Below the pieces are notes generated by a model. The model made no database searches and was not told where the DNA came from. It saw only the letters and a list, made by a program, of their open reading frames with translations. From the NCBI GenBank assembly GCA_002727315.1, contig PBWR01000001.1:1-48043 (forward strand): a stretch of DNA of 48,043 bases, read 5' to 3'. Position 1 is the first letter of the stretch, and every line of letters begins with the position of its first letter. Source of the DNA: Alphaproteobacteria bacterium (lineage in GTDB: Bacteria > Pseudomonadota > Alphaproteobacteria > UBA6615). Shown one piece after another: positions 33,284-41,025 of the stretch. The position numbers were made by a program, and so were the translations under genes.

Positions 33284-34927
33284 TCATGTGTCTGCTGCGA
33301 GTGTTTCCGCGATCCGATCGCGGAGGACGTTCTTGCGGATCTTCCCGGCCGCCGTGCGCGGAAAATCCTCGATGAATTCGATGCGTTCGGGATATTTCTG
33401 TTTCGCCATACCGGTTCCGTCGAGAAAAACGACCATTTCGTCGAACTCCAGCGACCCACCTTCGGCCAAAACCACATAGGCGCACACCGTCTCGCCCATG
33501 CGCTCATGGGGCATTGCGACCACCGCGGCTTCGTGGATCGCCGGATGTTCATGCAGCGCGTCCTCGATTTCCCGCGAACTGAGGTTCTCGCCCCCCCGGA
33601 TGATCACATCCTTCAGCCGGCCGGTGACGACCATCGCACCGTCGTCGTCGAGCATCGCCAGGTCTCCGGTATGGAAGTAACCGTTTTGCTCGAAGGCCTC
33701 GGCATTGTGTTCATCGTCGGCATATCCCAGACACATTTCCGGCCCGCGCGACAGAACCTCACCCTCGATATTCGGCCCGACATCCGCACCGGTTGCCGGA
33801 TCGACGATCCTGATTTCATGACCGACGATATGACCTTCGGTCGTCGCCCCCAGCGTCTCCTCCTCGCGACCATTGACCCCGAGCGTGATCGTGGGCGCCT
33901 CGGTCGAGCCGTAACACCGCGAACACACACAACGGTCGAAGGCGGCATGGGCGTTATAGATGATCTCGGGGGGCACCGGCGCGCCACCGCACGGGAAATA
34001 GCGCAAGCTGGGGAAACGCCGGTCGCTCTTCACGGCGAAATCCGTCAGCTCCTGGAGGAACACCGTCGCGGCAATCGTGAATGTCACCCCGTGCTCATCG
34101 ATCAGATCGCCCGCTGCGGCCGCATTCCACGTCTCCATGAAAACACCGGGTGCATTCAGCGTGAACGGCATCTGGATGCCATATAGGTATCCGGTGATGT
34201 GGGTCACGGGCGATGGCATCAGGATGACGTCGGTCGCCCCCAATCCCAGGAACTTCGAGATGGCCTGAATTTCCGTGTCGATCGTGTTGTGACTGTGCAG
34301 CACACCCTTCGGCCGGCCGGTGGTGCCCGAGGTGTACATGATGAGCTTCACCGCGTTCGGATCGACATCAACGGGCTTGAAGTCGGCCCCATCACCCTCC
34401 GCGAGCAACTCCTCGAACAATGTCGTCCCGTCGGCCGCACCGCGCACCGTGATGACATGCTCCAGGTCGGGCAGGTCCGCACGGTGCCGCGCGATCATCT
34501 CGGCGTAGTCGAACTTGCGATACTCAGTCGGAATGAAGACAGCCTTGGTGCCGGCATCGTGCAGGATGTAGGAGACCTCCGCGTCCCGATAGATCGGGAT
34601 GATGGGATTGCAGACCAGCCCGAGCATCGAGCAGGCGAGGTCTATGACCACGGTTTCCGGCCAGTTGGGCAATTCGAAACTGACGACATCACCGGCCTCA
34701 AGACCGCGGCGCTGCAGCGCGCTGGCAAGGGTGCGCGCCTGCAGGTCCAGTTCGGCCGCCGTGCACTGGCGATCTCCCTCGACGATCAGAACCTTGTCGG
34801 GGTTTTGCGCCAGGACGTTTGCCAACTGATCGGCGAGCGTCTGGTTGCGCCAGATTCCACTGGCCGTGTTCTCGGCGATCAATTCGTCCGTCAGTCGGGT
34901 CTTCCAGCCGCTCACATCGGTTCGCAT
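33284..34927 (-). CDS. AMP-dependent acyl-CoA synthetase/ligase
   Basis: A 547-residue ANL-family ligase. P-loop YTSGTTGRPKG near 199-209, RCYGSTEAPTITLG near 331, TGDLAMLDDDGAM near 427 and the C-terminal catalytic Lys in AAGKIRKNVLRD near 530 are intact. Of the known groups it best fits short/medium-chain or cyclohexanecarboxylate-CoA ligase-like (caiC/aliA) enzymes. With the acyl-CoA dehydrogenase and enoyl-CoA hydratase upstream in the same transcript it completes a compact pathway: activation, dehydrogenation, hydration. The substrate is likely a branched or alicyclic acid, an inference. Confidence 0.88.
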   Translation of the reverse strand: MRTDVSGWKTRLTDELIAENTASGIWRNQTLADQLANVLAQNPDKVLIVEGDRQCTAAELDLQARTLASALQRRGLEAGDVVSFELPNWPETVVIDLACSMLGLVCNPIIPIYRDAEVSYILHDAGTKAVFIPTEYRKFDYAEMIARHRADLPDLEHVITVRGAADGTTLFEELLAEGDGADFKPVDVDPNAVKLIMYTSGTTGRPKGVLHSHNTIDTEIQAISKFLGLGATDVILMPSPVTHITGYLYGIQMPFTLNAPGVFMETWNAAAAGDLIDEHGVTFTIAATVFLQELTDFAVKSDRRFPSLRYFPCGGAPVPPEIIYNAHAAFDRCVCSRCYGSTEAPTITLGVNGREEETLGATTEGHIVGHEIRIVDPATGADVGPNIEGEVLSRGPEMCLGYADDEHNAEAFEQNGYFHTGDLAMLDDDGAMVVTGRLKDVIIRGGENLSSREIEDALHEHPAIHEAAVVAMPHERMGETVCAYVVLAEGGSLEFDEMVVFLDGTGMAKQKYPERIEFIEDFPRTAAGKIRKNVLRDRIAETLAADT

Positions 34928-34954
34928 CGTTGCCCCCTCCCGCGTCCGGCCCGC

Positions 34955-36127
34955 CTACTCCCGCGCGAGGCGCAGGCGATTGGCGATATTGTTCTTCTGG
35001 ATCGCCGACGAGCCGCCGATAATAGGCATCAGCAGGGCTTCACGCACGTAGCGCTCCATGTCGAACTCCTTGATGTAACCATAGGCGCCCATCACCTGCT
35101 GGCAGGTGAGCACGATCTCCTTGGTGACATCGCTGACATAGAGCTTGGCCATCGAGGTTTCGACTGAGGCCGGCTTCTTTTCGTCCAGCAACCAGGCCGC
35201 GTGATAGGTCATCAGGCGGCAGGCGTGCAGCTTGGTCTTGCAATCGACCAGCATGTGACGGACCGACTGGTAGGCGGAAACCGGTTTGCCGAACTGTTTG
35301 CGCTCCTGTGCGTACTGCCAGGCATCATCCACGGCAGCCGCCGCGTTGCCGAGCGCCAGTGCCGCCACCTCGATCTTCTCGACATCCAGGCCGGGCCCGA
35401 CGATGCGGCTCCAGCCATCGTTCCAACCCTCTTCTCCGCCGACGATATTCTCTGCCGGCACCTCGACATCCTCAAATGTGACGTCGCAGGTCGAAGCGCC
35501 CTTCATGCCCATCGCATCCTGGAGTTCGATGGTGACACCGGGGGCGTCCGGCGGAATCAGCACGATCGAGAGGTTCTTGTAGCGCTCTGCGTCGGGGTCG
35601 CTCTTCACCACCGCGTAGATGTAGTCGGCGATATTGGCTCCCGAGCAGAATCGCTTGGCACCGTTGATGGTCACGGTTGCGCCATTTCCCTTGCGGACCG
35701 CCGTCGTTCGCACGCTCGCCACGTCCGCCCCGACATCCGGCTCGGAGATTCCGTAGGAAAACAGCAACTCGCCGTTCGCGAGTTTCGGCAGCAACTCCCG
35801 TTTCTGCTCCTCGCTGGCGACCTCCTCGATGTTCATGCCGCCATAGCAGGAACACATGATGTAGGGCACGGCGACCGCCATCGACCGGCGCGCCAGTTCC
35901 TCGATCACCACCATGGCCGCAGTGATGTCCCGCCCCGCCCCGCCATACTCTTCGGGAACGGTCAGCGCGTTGACGCCCAGCGCGGACAGCTTGCCGAAGA
36001 GCTCAAGCGGGAAATGGTTCTCGCGGTCCCATCGCTGGGCCTCGGCGCGAGGCATTTCGTTTTCCACGAAGCGACGGATCGTGTCGCGCAGCATCGTGAC
36101 ATGCTCGGCCTCCTGGAAATGCTCCAT
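34955..36127 (-). CDS. Acyl-CoA dehydrogenase
   Basis: A 390-residue FAD acyl-CoA dehydrogenase. GISEPDVGADVASVRTTAVRKGN (about 117-139) is the FAD/substrate loop, FCSGANIADYIYAVVKSD (about 152-169) follows, and GAYGYIKEFDMERYVREAL near 354 belongs to the C-terminal domain. Normal length. It lies between the enoyl-CoA hydratase (9 bases upstream) and the CoA ligase (27 bases downstream). It appears to serve a CoA-thioester oxidation pathway for a branched or alicyclic acid; exact substrate unknown. Confidence 0.9.
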   Translation of the reverse strand: MEHFQEAEHVTMLRDTIRRFVENEMPRAEAQRWDRENHFPLELFGKLSALGVNALTVPEEYGGAGRDITAAMVVIEELARRSMAVAVPYIMCSCYGGMNIEEVASEEQKRELLPKLANGELLFSYGISEPDVGADVASVRTTAVRKGNGATVTINGAKRFCSGANIADYIYAVVKSDPDAERYKNLSIVLIPPDAPGVTIELQDAMGMKGASTCDVTFEDVEVPAENIVGGEEGWNDGWSRIVGPGLDVEKIEVAALALGNAAAAVDDAWQYAQERKQFGKPVSAYQSVRHMLVDCKTKLHACRLMTYHAAWLLDEKKPASVETSMAKLYVSDVTKEIVLTCQQVMGAYGYIKEFDMERYVREALLMPIIGGSSAIQKNNIANRLRLARE

Positions 36128-36136
36128 CGCGCGGGC

Positions 36137-36931
36137 CTACTTGCCGGTGAACTTCGGCTTTTCCTTGTTCAGGAAGGCCTCGGTTGCAATTCGATGGTCG
36201 TCGGTCATCTGCGACATGGCCTCGAAATTGAAAGCGGTGTCGAGGACCGCATTGGCCGATTGCTTGAGACCGGCATTGACGGACGCCTTGGTCCATTTGA
36301 TCGCGTTGATCGCACCCCCGGCCAGCCGGTTGGCCATTCCGTAGACCGTATCGTCCAGTTCCTCGGCGCTGACGGCGTGATTGATCAGCCCGATCTCCGC
36401 CGCGTCAGCGGCGCTCAGACTGTCGCCGGTCATCAGGTATTCCTTGGCCCGTGCATAGCCGATCAGTTGCGGCCAGATGACCGCGCCGCCGTCACCCGCC
36501 ACCAAACCGACCGCCACATGCGGGTCGCCCAGCTTGGCCTCATGCACCGCGTAGATGATGTCACAGTAGAGGGCGATGGTGCAGCCCAGCCCGATGGCGT
36601 GGCCCGGCAGGCGGGCGATGATCGGCTTTTCCAGATCGAGCAGGCTGTTCACAAGCCGCTTACCCTCCCAGACCGTCTTGGTGAACGCGGCCGGATCGCC
36701 ATGCATGTCGTTGAGCCATTGCAGATCACCACCGGCACAGAACGCGTTGCCATCACCAGTGAGCACCACGACATCCGCCTCGGTGTCGGCGTCGACATCG
36801 TAGAAAATCCGCGAGAGCTCTTCATGCAGAACCGCGTCGACCGCGTTCAATGTTCCCGGCCGCGACATGGTCAAAGTCAGGATTCGGCCGTCCCGCTTGG
36901 CCTTAATCGCCTCATATCCGTCGTAGTTCAC
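36137..36931 (-). CDS. Enoyl-CoA hydratase/isomerase
   Basis: A 264-residue crotonase-fold protein. GDGNAFCAGGDLQWL near 59-73 and PGHAIGLGCTIALYCDI near 109-125 form the CoA site. VGLVAGDGGAVIWPQLIG near 141-158 lacks the usual second Glu of hydratases; hence isomerase or lyase activity is possible. The start is GTG at 36931 with GGGGGAAG upstream. A GC-rich hairpin (arms CGCGCC/GGCGCG, 36946-36963) occurs in the leader directly before the SD. First gene of a four-gene minus-strand set. Confidence 0.88.
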   Translation of the reverse strand: MNYDGYEAIKAKRDGRILTLTMSRPGTLNAVDAVLHEELSRIFYDVDADTEADVVVLTGDGNAFCAGGDLQWLNDMHGDPAAFTKTVWEGKRLVNSLLDLEKPIIARLPGHAIGLGCTIALYCDIIYAVHEAKLGDPHVAVGLVAGDGGAVIWPQLIGYARAKEYLMTGDSLSAADAAEIGLINHAVSAEELDDTVYGMANRLAGGAINAIKWTKASVNAGLKQSANAVLDTAFNFEAMSQMTDDHRIATEAFLNKEKPKFTGK

Positions 36932-37052
36932 GTCTTCCCCCTGACCGCGCCTCTTCGGGCGCGTTTCCTGTTTGGCCTACGCCAACAACAATATCGAGTG
37001 AAATGCGAAGAGGTCCGTAGGTCAATAGGCGGCTGTCCGAGCCGCACTCCGT

Positions 37053-37487
37053 CTATCCGGCGCGCCGCATCTTCAGTTTCATCCCGACGACCTCGTAGAT
37101 ATCCAGACCGGTCAGGTTGCTGATCTCTTCAAGTGGCAACGAGGTCTCGCCCAGCAACACCCGCGCATGACTGACCGGGTCACGCTTGCGGTCATTGCGC
37201 CGCACGATGCGATTGGCCGCGGCTTCGGCTTTCAGGCGCTCCTCCTCGTCCAGACCGCGCTTCCTGGCGGCTTCCATGGCCGCATCGCGGCGCGCCTTGT
37301 CGGCGTTGATCCATGCATCCGTCATCTGTGCGGCCTTGGCCAGACCGTAGGCGTCCTTCTCCTGCTGCCGTGTGAACCGCGGGAACCTGGCCTCGGGCCG
37401 CGGCGGCGCCGGCCCACCACCGGCGGCCTCCTCCAGGCTCATGCCGCGGCTTTTCGCCATGCGCTCGGCAGCCGCGAGCGCGGCCAC
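37053..37487 (-). CDS. Unknown protein, possibly DUF2786-like, N-terminus unclear
   Basis: From GTG 37487 it gives 144 residues rich in Ala, Arg and Glu, with helical heptad-like stretches and a C-terminal segment LLGETSLPLEEISNLTGLDI followed by YEVVGMKLKMRRAG. The frame stays open upstream to a stop at 37593-37595, and that extra part (FNEAERTRFHNLLTLAKESP, then YEGER) reads like coding sequence continuing into VAALAAAERMAKSRGM. This resembles the DUF2786-type pattern LLxLAxxx...Ax(A)AERxMAxxG, but I am not sure. There is no normal start codon in the extension, so the true 5' end may be damaged or a CTG may be used. Confidence 0.5.
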   Translation of the reverse strand: MAALAAAERMAKSRGMSLEEAAGGGPAPPRPEARFPRFTRQQEKDAYGLAKAAQMTDAWINADKARRDAAMEAARKRGLDEEERLKAEAAANRIVRRNDRKRDPVSHARVLLGETSLPLEEISNLTGLDIYEVVGMKLKMRRAG

Positions 37488-37592
37488 GCGTTCGCCCTCG
37501 TAAGGGCTTTCTTTGGCGAGAGTCAGCAGGTTGTGGAAGCGGGTTCGTTCCGCTTCGTTGAAGGCACGCGGTTCGTTGATGACATCACCTGT

Positions 37593-37721
37593 TCAGCAGG
37601 GCTCCGGATAACCGGGCAGTATATCGCAATCCAGCCGACGCCCCGAACGCCGATCGGATTTCCGCTCCGGTGCCAGCAACCAGCCGAGCTGCCCGAGGAC
37701 CGGTTGTACAAAGTCTGTCAT
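37593..37721 (-). CDS. Small ORF (42 residues) with strong ribosome site
   Basis: It starts MTDFVQPVLGQLGWLLAPER and ends in PGYPEPC; GGAAGGGG lies 6 bases before the ATG. It is in the same frame as the open extension of the next gene downstream, so the stop at 37593-37595 might be a lesion separating one longer gene. I recognise no domain. It could also be an independent leader peptide. Confidence 0.35.
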   Translation of the reverse strand: MTDFVQPVLGQLGWLLAPERKSDRRSGRRLDCDILPGYPEPC

Positions 37722-37789
37722 CGCGTCCCCTTCCGCAATGGCCATAGGTCTATACCAGGCAACGATTCGGCCCCCGCGGTTCGGCCATG

Positions 37790-37817
37790 AAAAAGGCCGG
37801 GTCTACCTGACCCGGCC
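37790..37817 (-). terminator. Strong rho-independent terminator without an assigned gene
   Basis: On the minus strand a perfect 9-base stem (GGCCGGGTC/GACCCGGCC, arms 37809-37817 and 37795-37803) with a 5-base loop is followed by TTTTT (37790-37794). It must end a minus-strand transcript that begins somewhere between 37820 and 38150. Confidence 0.7.
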
Positions 37818-38020
37818 CGAGTTCATTTGATGCCATTCCGGTTGCGTCTCTCCCCCCGGGGCGCACCCGCATTGGGGCTGGTTGCGCGGTCCACGGGGAG
37901 GTTGGTTGCGATGCCAAGAATGTTCGGGGCAAAGGCGCTAACCCGGATGGGATCTGTTTGCGGTGGTTGTTTCCGTTCTAGGTTCCGCCACTGTCTGCGT
38001 TGTTGTGATGTTCAAATTAG
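37818..38020 (-). other. Candidate ncRNA or damaged small gene ahead of the terminator
   Basis: This stretch has no good start codon. Read on the minus strand it contains a coding-like frame with natural codon use (TDPIRVSAFAPNILGIATNL, then PVDRATSPNAGAPRG...NGIK and a stop), open from an upstream TGA near 38013. A GTG (about 37992) opens a different frame. Alternatively a small RNA of about 220 bases could start near 38000 after a weak TTGCGG/TAATTT promoter (about 38012-38040) and end at the terminator. CGCAACC occurs three times, and CCTCCCC could pair with ribosome-binding sites. I cannot choose between RNA and protein. Confidence 0.35.
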
Positions 38021-38156
38021 TTCGAATCAAAAATATCCGCAATTTCCATTGGTTAAACTTCTAATCGAATTTATGTGAAATGCCGTCTATCCCAGAGTTG
38101 GGCTGCGAACCGGGCGTCCGGCCGATATGATTGACCCAGAAACAGGAGGGGAAGTT

Positions 38157-38909
38157 ATGGGTGTACTCGACAACAAGACCGCGATCGTCACCGGAGCCGG
38201 TGGCGGCATCGGCCGTGCCATGTCCACACGGTTCGCCAGGGAGGGTGCAGCGGTGGTCTGCGTCGATATCAACGAGGAACGCGTCAACGCGACGGTCGAC
38301 GAGATCAACGCGGACGGCGGCCAAGGGATTCCAATGGCTGTGGATGTCTCGGTCGAGGACAACGCCGTCGCGGCCGTCAGGGCTGCGGGCGACAGTTTCG
38401 GCGGCCTGCAGGTCCTGGTCAGCAATGCGATCTACGACCTTCCCTTGGCACCGCTCACGGATATCTCCTACGCGGACTGGCAACGCACGATGGATGTGAA
38501 CCTGAACAGCGCCTTTCTGTTCTCGAAGCATGCGATCCCGGTGATAGAGGCCGGCGGCGGCGGCAGCATCATTCTCATAGCATCCCAGCTCGGCCGCACG
38601 GCGAAGCCCGGGCGGCCCTGGTACTGCGCCCAGAAGGGTGCGCTGATCAACATGGCCCGGGCTATGGCCCTCGACCATGCCCACCAGAACATCCGGGTCA
38701 ACAGCCTGTCGCCCGGCCCCGTCGAGACCGACCGCTTCGTGACGAACTTCGCCGATCGCGAGGCCGCCCGTGCGGCGAACGACACGATGTTCGACCGTCT
38801 CGGCAAACCCGACGAGATCGCCGCCGGTGCCGTGTTTCTGGCGAGCGAGGAATCTTCCTTCATGACCGGGTCCGACCTGTTGATCGACGGTGGCTACACG
38901 GCTGTCTGA
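38157..38909 (+). CDS. SDR-family oxidoreductase
   Basis: A 250-residue classical SDR: TGAGGGIG at 12-19, SNAIYD near 90-95 in place of NNAG, catalytic Ser in IASQLGR near 142 and YCAQK near 156-160, C-terminal LLIDGGYTAV. CVDINEER after strand 2 implies NAD. I chose ATG 38157 because AGGAGGGG lies 6 bases upstream, rather than the upstream ATG at 38127. It ends 57 bases before hmgA, but the palindrome there suggests that hmgA has its own control. Substrate unknown. Confidence 0.88.
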   Translation: MGVLDNKTAIVTGAGGGIGRAMSTRFAREGAAVVCVDINEERVNATVDEINADGGQGIPMAVDVSVEDNAVAAVRAAGDSFGGLQVLVSNAIYDLPLAPLTDISYADWQRTMDVNLNSAFLFSKHAIPVIEAGGGGSIILIASQLGRTAKPGRPWYCAQKGALINMARAMALDHAHQNIRVNSLSPGPVETDRFVTNFADREAARAANDTMFDRLGKPDEIAAGAVFLASEESSFMTGSDLLIDGGYTAV

Positions 38910-38917
38910 ACCTTGTT

Positions 38918-38937
38918 TTAGTTTCATATGTAACTAA
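38918..38937. promoter_or_regulatory. MarR-like operator upstream of hmgA
   Basis: A 20-base dyad, TTAGTT...AACTAA, matches at 9 of 10 base pairs, with TCATATGT in the centre. It lies 30-49 bases upstream of the hmgA ATG. The form resembles operators of MarR-family repressors of aromatic catabolism (TAGTT...AACTA). No such regulator gene is in the window. Confidence 0.55.
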
Positions 38938-38966
38938 TATTGGTGGGCAGACGAAAGGACAGACCC

Positions 38967-40277
38967 ATGGACGGCGCATCAACCTCGGCCACGACGGCCT
39001 ACCAGAGCGGTTTCGGAAACCATTTCACCACGGAAGCCCTGCCCGGCGCCCTTCCGCAGGGGCGCAACTCGCCGCAGAAGGCACCCTATGGTCTCTATGC
39101 CGAGGGAATCAGCGGCACGGCATTCACGGTCCCGCGTGGTCAGTCCCGGCAGACCTGGTGCTATCGCATTCGTCCGACCGCCAAACATCCGCCCTATGCC
39201 CAATCCCAGCATCGGACTTGGCTGACTGCGGGCAGCGCCGGTCCCGGCGGGAACCCCAACCAGATGCGCTGGAGCCCCCTGCCCATACCCGACGCGCCAA
39301 CCGATCTGATCGACGGGGTCGTCACCTACGCCGTGTGCGGTACGGCGCAGGCCGGCATCAGCATCCATCTGTACGCCGCCAACCGGTCCATGACAGACCG
39401 CTTCTTTCACAATGCCGACGGCGAGATGCTATTCGTGCCCCAGCAGGGCCGCCTGGTACTGCACACCGAACTGGGCATTGTCGAAGCCGCTCCCGGGGAG
39501 ATCGCGGTGGTGCCCCGCGGCATCAAGTTCCGGGCCGAGCTGCCCGAAGGCGCCTCGCGCGGCTATATCTGCGAGAACCACGGTGCTGCTCTGCGCCTGC
39601 CAGAGCTGGGTCCGATCGGCACCAACGGCCTGGCAAATCCGCGCGACTTCCAGAGCCCCGTCGCCGCCTTCGAGGACCGGACCGGTGCGTTCGAGCTCGT
39701 GTTCAAGTTCGATGGCGGGTTCTGGGCGACACAGATCGACCGGTCACCGCTGGATGTGGTCGCGTGGCACGGCACCCATGTGCCCTACAGGTACGACCTC
39801 ACGAAGTTCATGACGATCGGTACGGTCAGCTACGATCATCCCGACCCGTCGATCTTTACGGTGCTGACGTCGCCATCGAGTGACGCAGGCACGGCCAATC
39901 TCGATTTCGCGATTTTCCCCCCACGCTGGATGGTCGGCGAGGACACCTTCCGGCCGCCCTGGTTCCACCGCAACGTGATGAGCGAGTTCATGGGCCTGGT
40001 CGAGGGGGTCTACGACGCCAAGGCCGACGGCTTCCTACCGGGCGGCGCCAGCCTGCACAATTGCATGGCCGGGCACGGCCCTGACGCGGCCACCTTCGAA
40101 GCTGCAAGCAACGCCGAACTAGTGCCCGAGAAGCTGGACGACACGCTCGCCTTCATGTTCGAGACCCGCCACCTCGCCCGGCCGACCCCGTTCGCGATGG
40201 AAACCCCGCTGCTGCAGGCCGACTATTTGGACTGCTGGGCCGGTCTCGAGGTCCGTTTCGACCCGAGCCGCAGATAG
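38967..40277 (+). CDS. hmgA: Homogentisate 1,2-dioxygenase
   Basis: A 436-residue protein, full length for HmgA, which opens the ring of homogentisate to maleylacetoacetate in tyrosine and phenylalanine catabolism. The Fe(II) ligands His334, Glu340 and His370 all fall at the right places ([12 protein letters not shown] and MAGHGPD), one residue before the numbers of the human enzyme. The N-terminus [19 protein letters not shown] is diagnostic. The start ATG 38967 has AAAGGA upstream. The maleylacetoacetate isomerase and fumarylacetoacetase genes are not adjacent, so it is a lone gene here. A MarR-like dyad sits just before it. Confidence 0.95.
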   Translation: MDGASTSATTAYQSGFGNHFTTEALPGALPQGRNSPQKAPYGLYAEGISGTAFTVPRGQSRQTWCYRIRPTAKHPPYAQSQHRTWLTAGSAGPGGNPNQMRWSPLPIPDAPTDLIDGVVTYAVCGTAQAGISIHLYAANRSMTDRFFHNADGEMLFVPQQGRLVLHTELGIVEAAPGEIAVVPRGIKFRAELPEGASRGYICENHGAALRLPELGPIGTNGLANPRDFQSPVAAFEDRTGAFELVFKFDGGFWATQIDRSPLDVVAWHGTHVPYRYDLTKFMTIGTVSYDHPDPSIFTVLTSPSSDAGTANLDFAIFPPRWMVGEDTFRPPWFHRNVMSEFMGLVEGVYDAKADGFLPGGASLHNCMAGHGPDAATFEAASNAELVPEKLDDTLAFMFETRHLARPTPFAMETPLLQADYLDCWAGLEVRFDPSRR

Positions 40278-40393
40278 ACACTCATCCGAACAACCGGACG
40301 TGGCGCGAATCCACCGAATATGCGGCCGCACAGTTGGGTCTGGCGGTTGGCCGCGATAGGTTGTGGCCTTCTGCAAGAGGCAAGGTTTGTTCG

Positions 40394-41016
40394 ATGACAC
40401 TTTTGACCAAGGCCGAAGAAGTTTCCGACATAGCGTTTGGCTTCATGGGATCGAAGGCGTTGTTCGCCGCGCTGCACCACGATGTCTTCACCTGCCTGTC
40501 GGGCAACCCGATGACCGTGGAGGCGGCACCGGCGTCTTTGCCATCACCCTGTGCCAGGCCTTTCCGGATTTGTCGGCGACGATCGTCGATTTCCCCAATG
40601 TCGCGGATATCGGCGCCGAGTATGTCGACGACGCCGGTCTCGCCGATCGTATCGACTATGTGCCCGGCAACGCGCTCGACCCGACGTGGCCGCATAAGCA
40701 GGACGTCATCCTGATGTCGTACCTGTTCTCGGGCGTTCCGGTAGAGCGACACAACGAGCTGATCTCGCGTGCCCACAACCACCTCGCACCGGGCGGTCGC
40801 CTGCTATTTCACGACTCCGTCGTGTCGGCGGACCGGACGGGCCCCAAGCTGGCAGATCTCTGGCGGCTGCAGCACACGGCGTTCACGCCCCATGCCCGCT
40901 CCCTCGACGACGCCTGGCTCACGGATGCGCTGGAGACAGCGGGTTTCGACGATATTTCCGTCGAACCCATGATCCCCGGCATGACGATGCTGGCCCAGGC
41001 CGAAAAGCCGAATTGA
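40394..41016 (+). pseudogene. SAM-dependent O-methyltransferase with large internal deletion and frameshift
   Basis: The first 45 or so residues (MTLLTKAEEVSDIAFGFMGS and KALFAALHHDVFTCLSGNPM) are the dimerisation part of acetylserotonin/O-methyltransferase-like enzymes. At about 40517 the frame changes and the sequence continues as GGGTGVFAITLCQAFPDLSA, the SAM-binding loop, then a normal C-terminus (LLFHDSVVSADRTGPKLADL...) to the stop at 41016. Around 110 residues that normally join the two parts are missing. The gene is thus broken by a deletion that also shifted the frame. SD-like AAGAGG precedes the ATG. Confidence 0.8.
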
Positions 41017-41025
41017 GGCGAAGCG

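Noticed and set aside
35201-37123. 640-codon open frame opposite the ACAD and crotonase genes
   Set aside because: Antisense to two well-recognised genes with intact motifs; His/Asp/Arg-rich composition is typical of shadow frames.
37750-37932. 60-codon minus-strand frame across the terminator
   Set aside because: It would run through the terminator hairpin and has unnatural composition; another frame looks more coding-like.
37818-38020. 6S, SRP or tmRNA gene
   Set aside because: I looked for conserved core sequences of these RNAs and did not see them; only a generic ncRNA candidate is supported.
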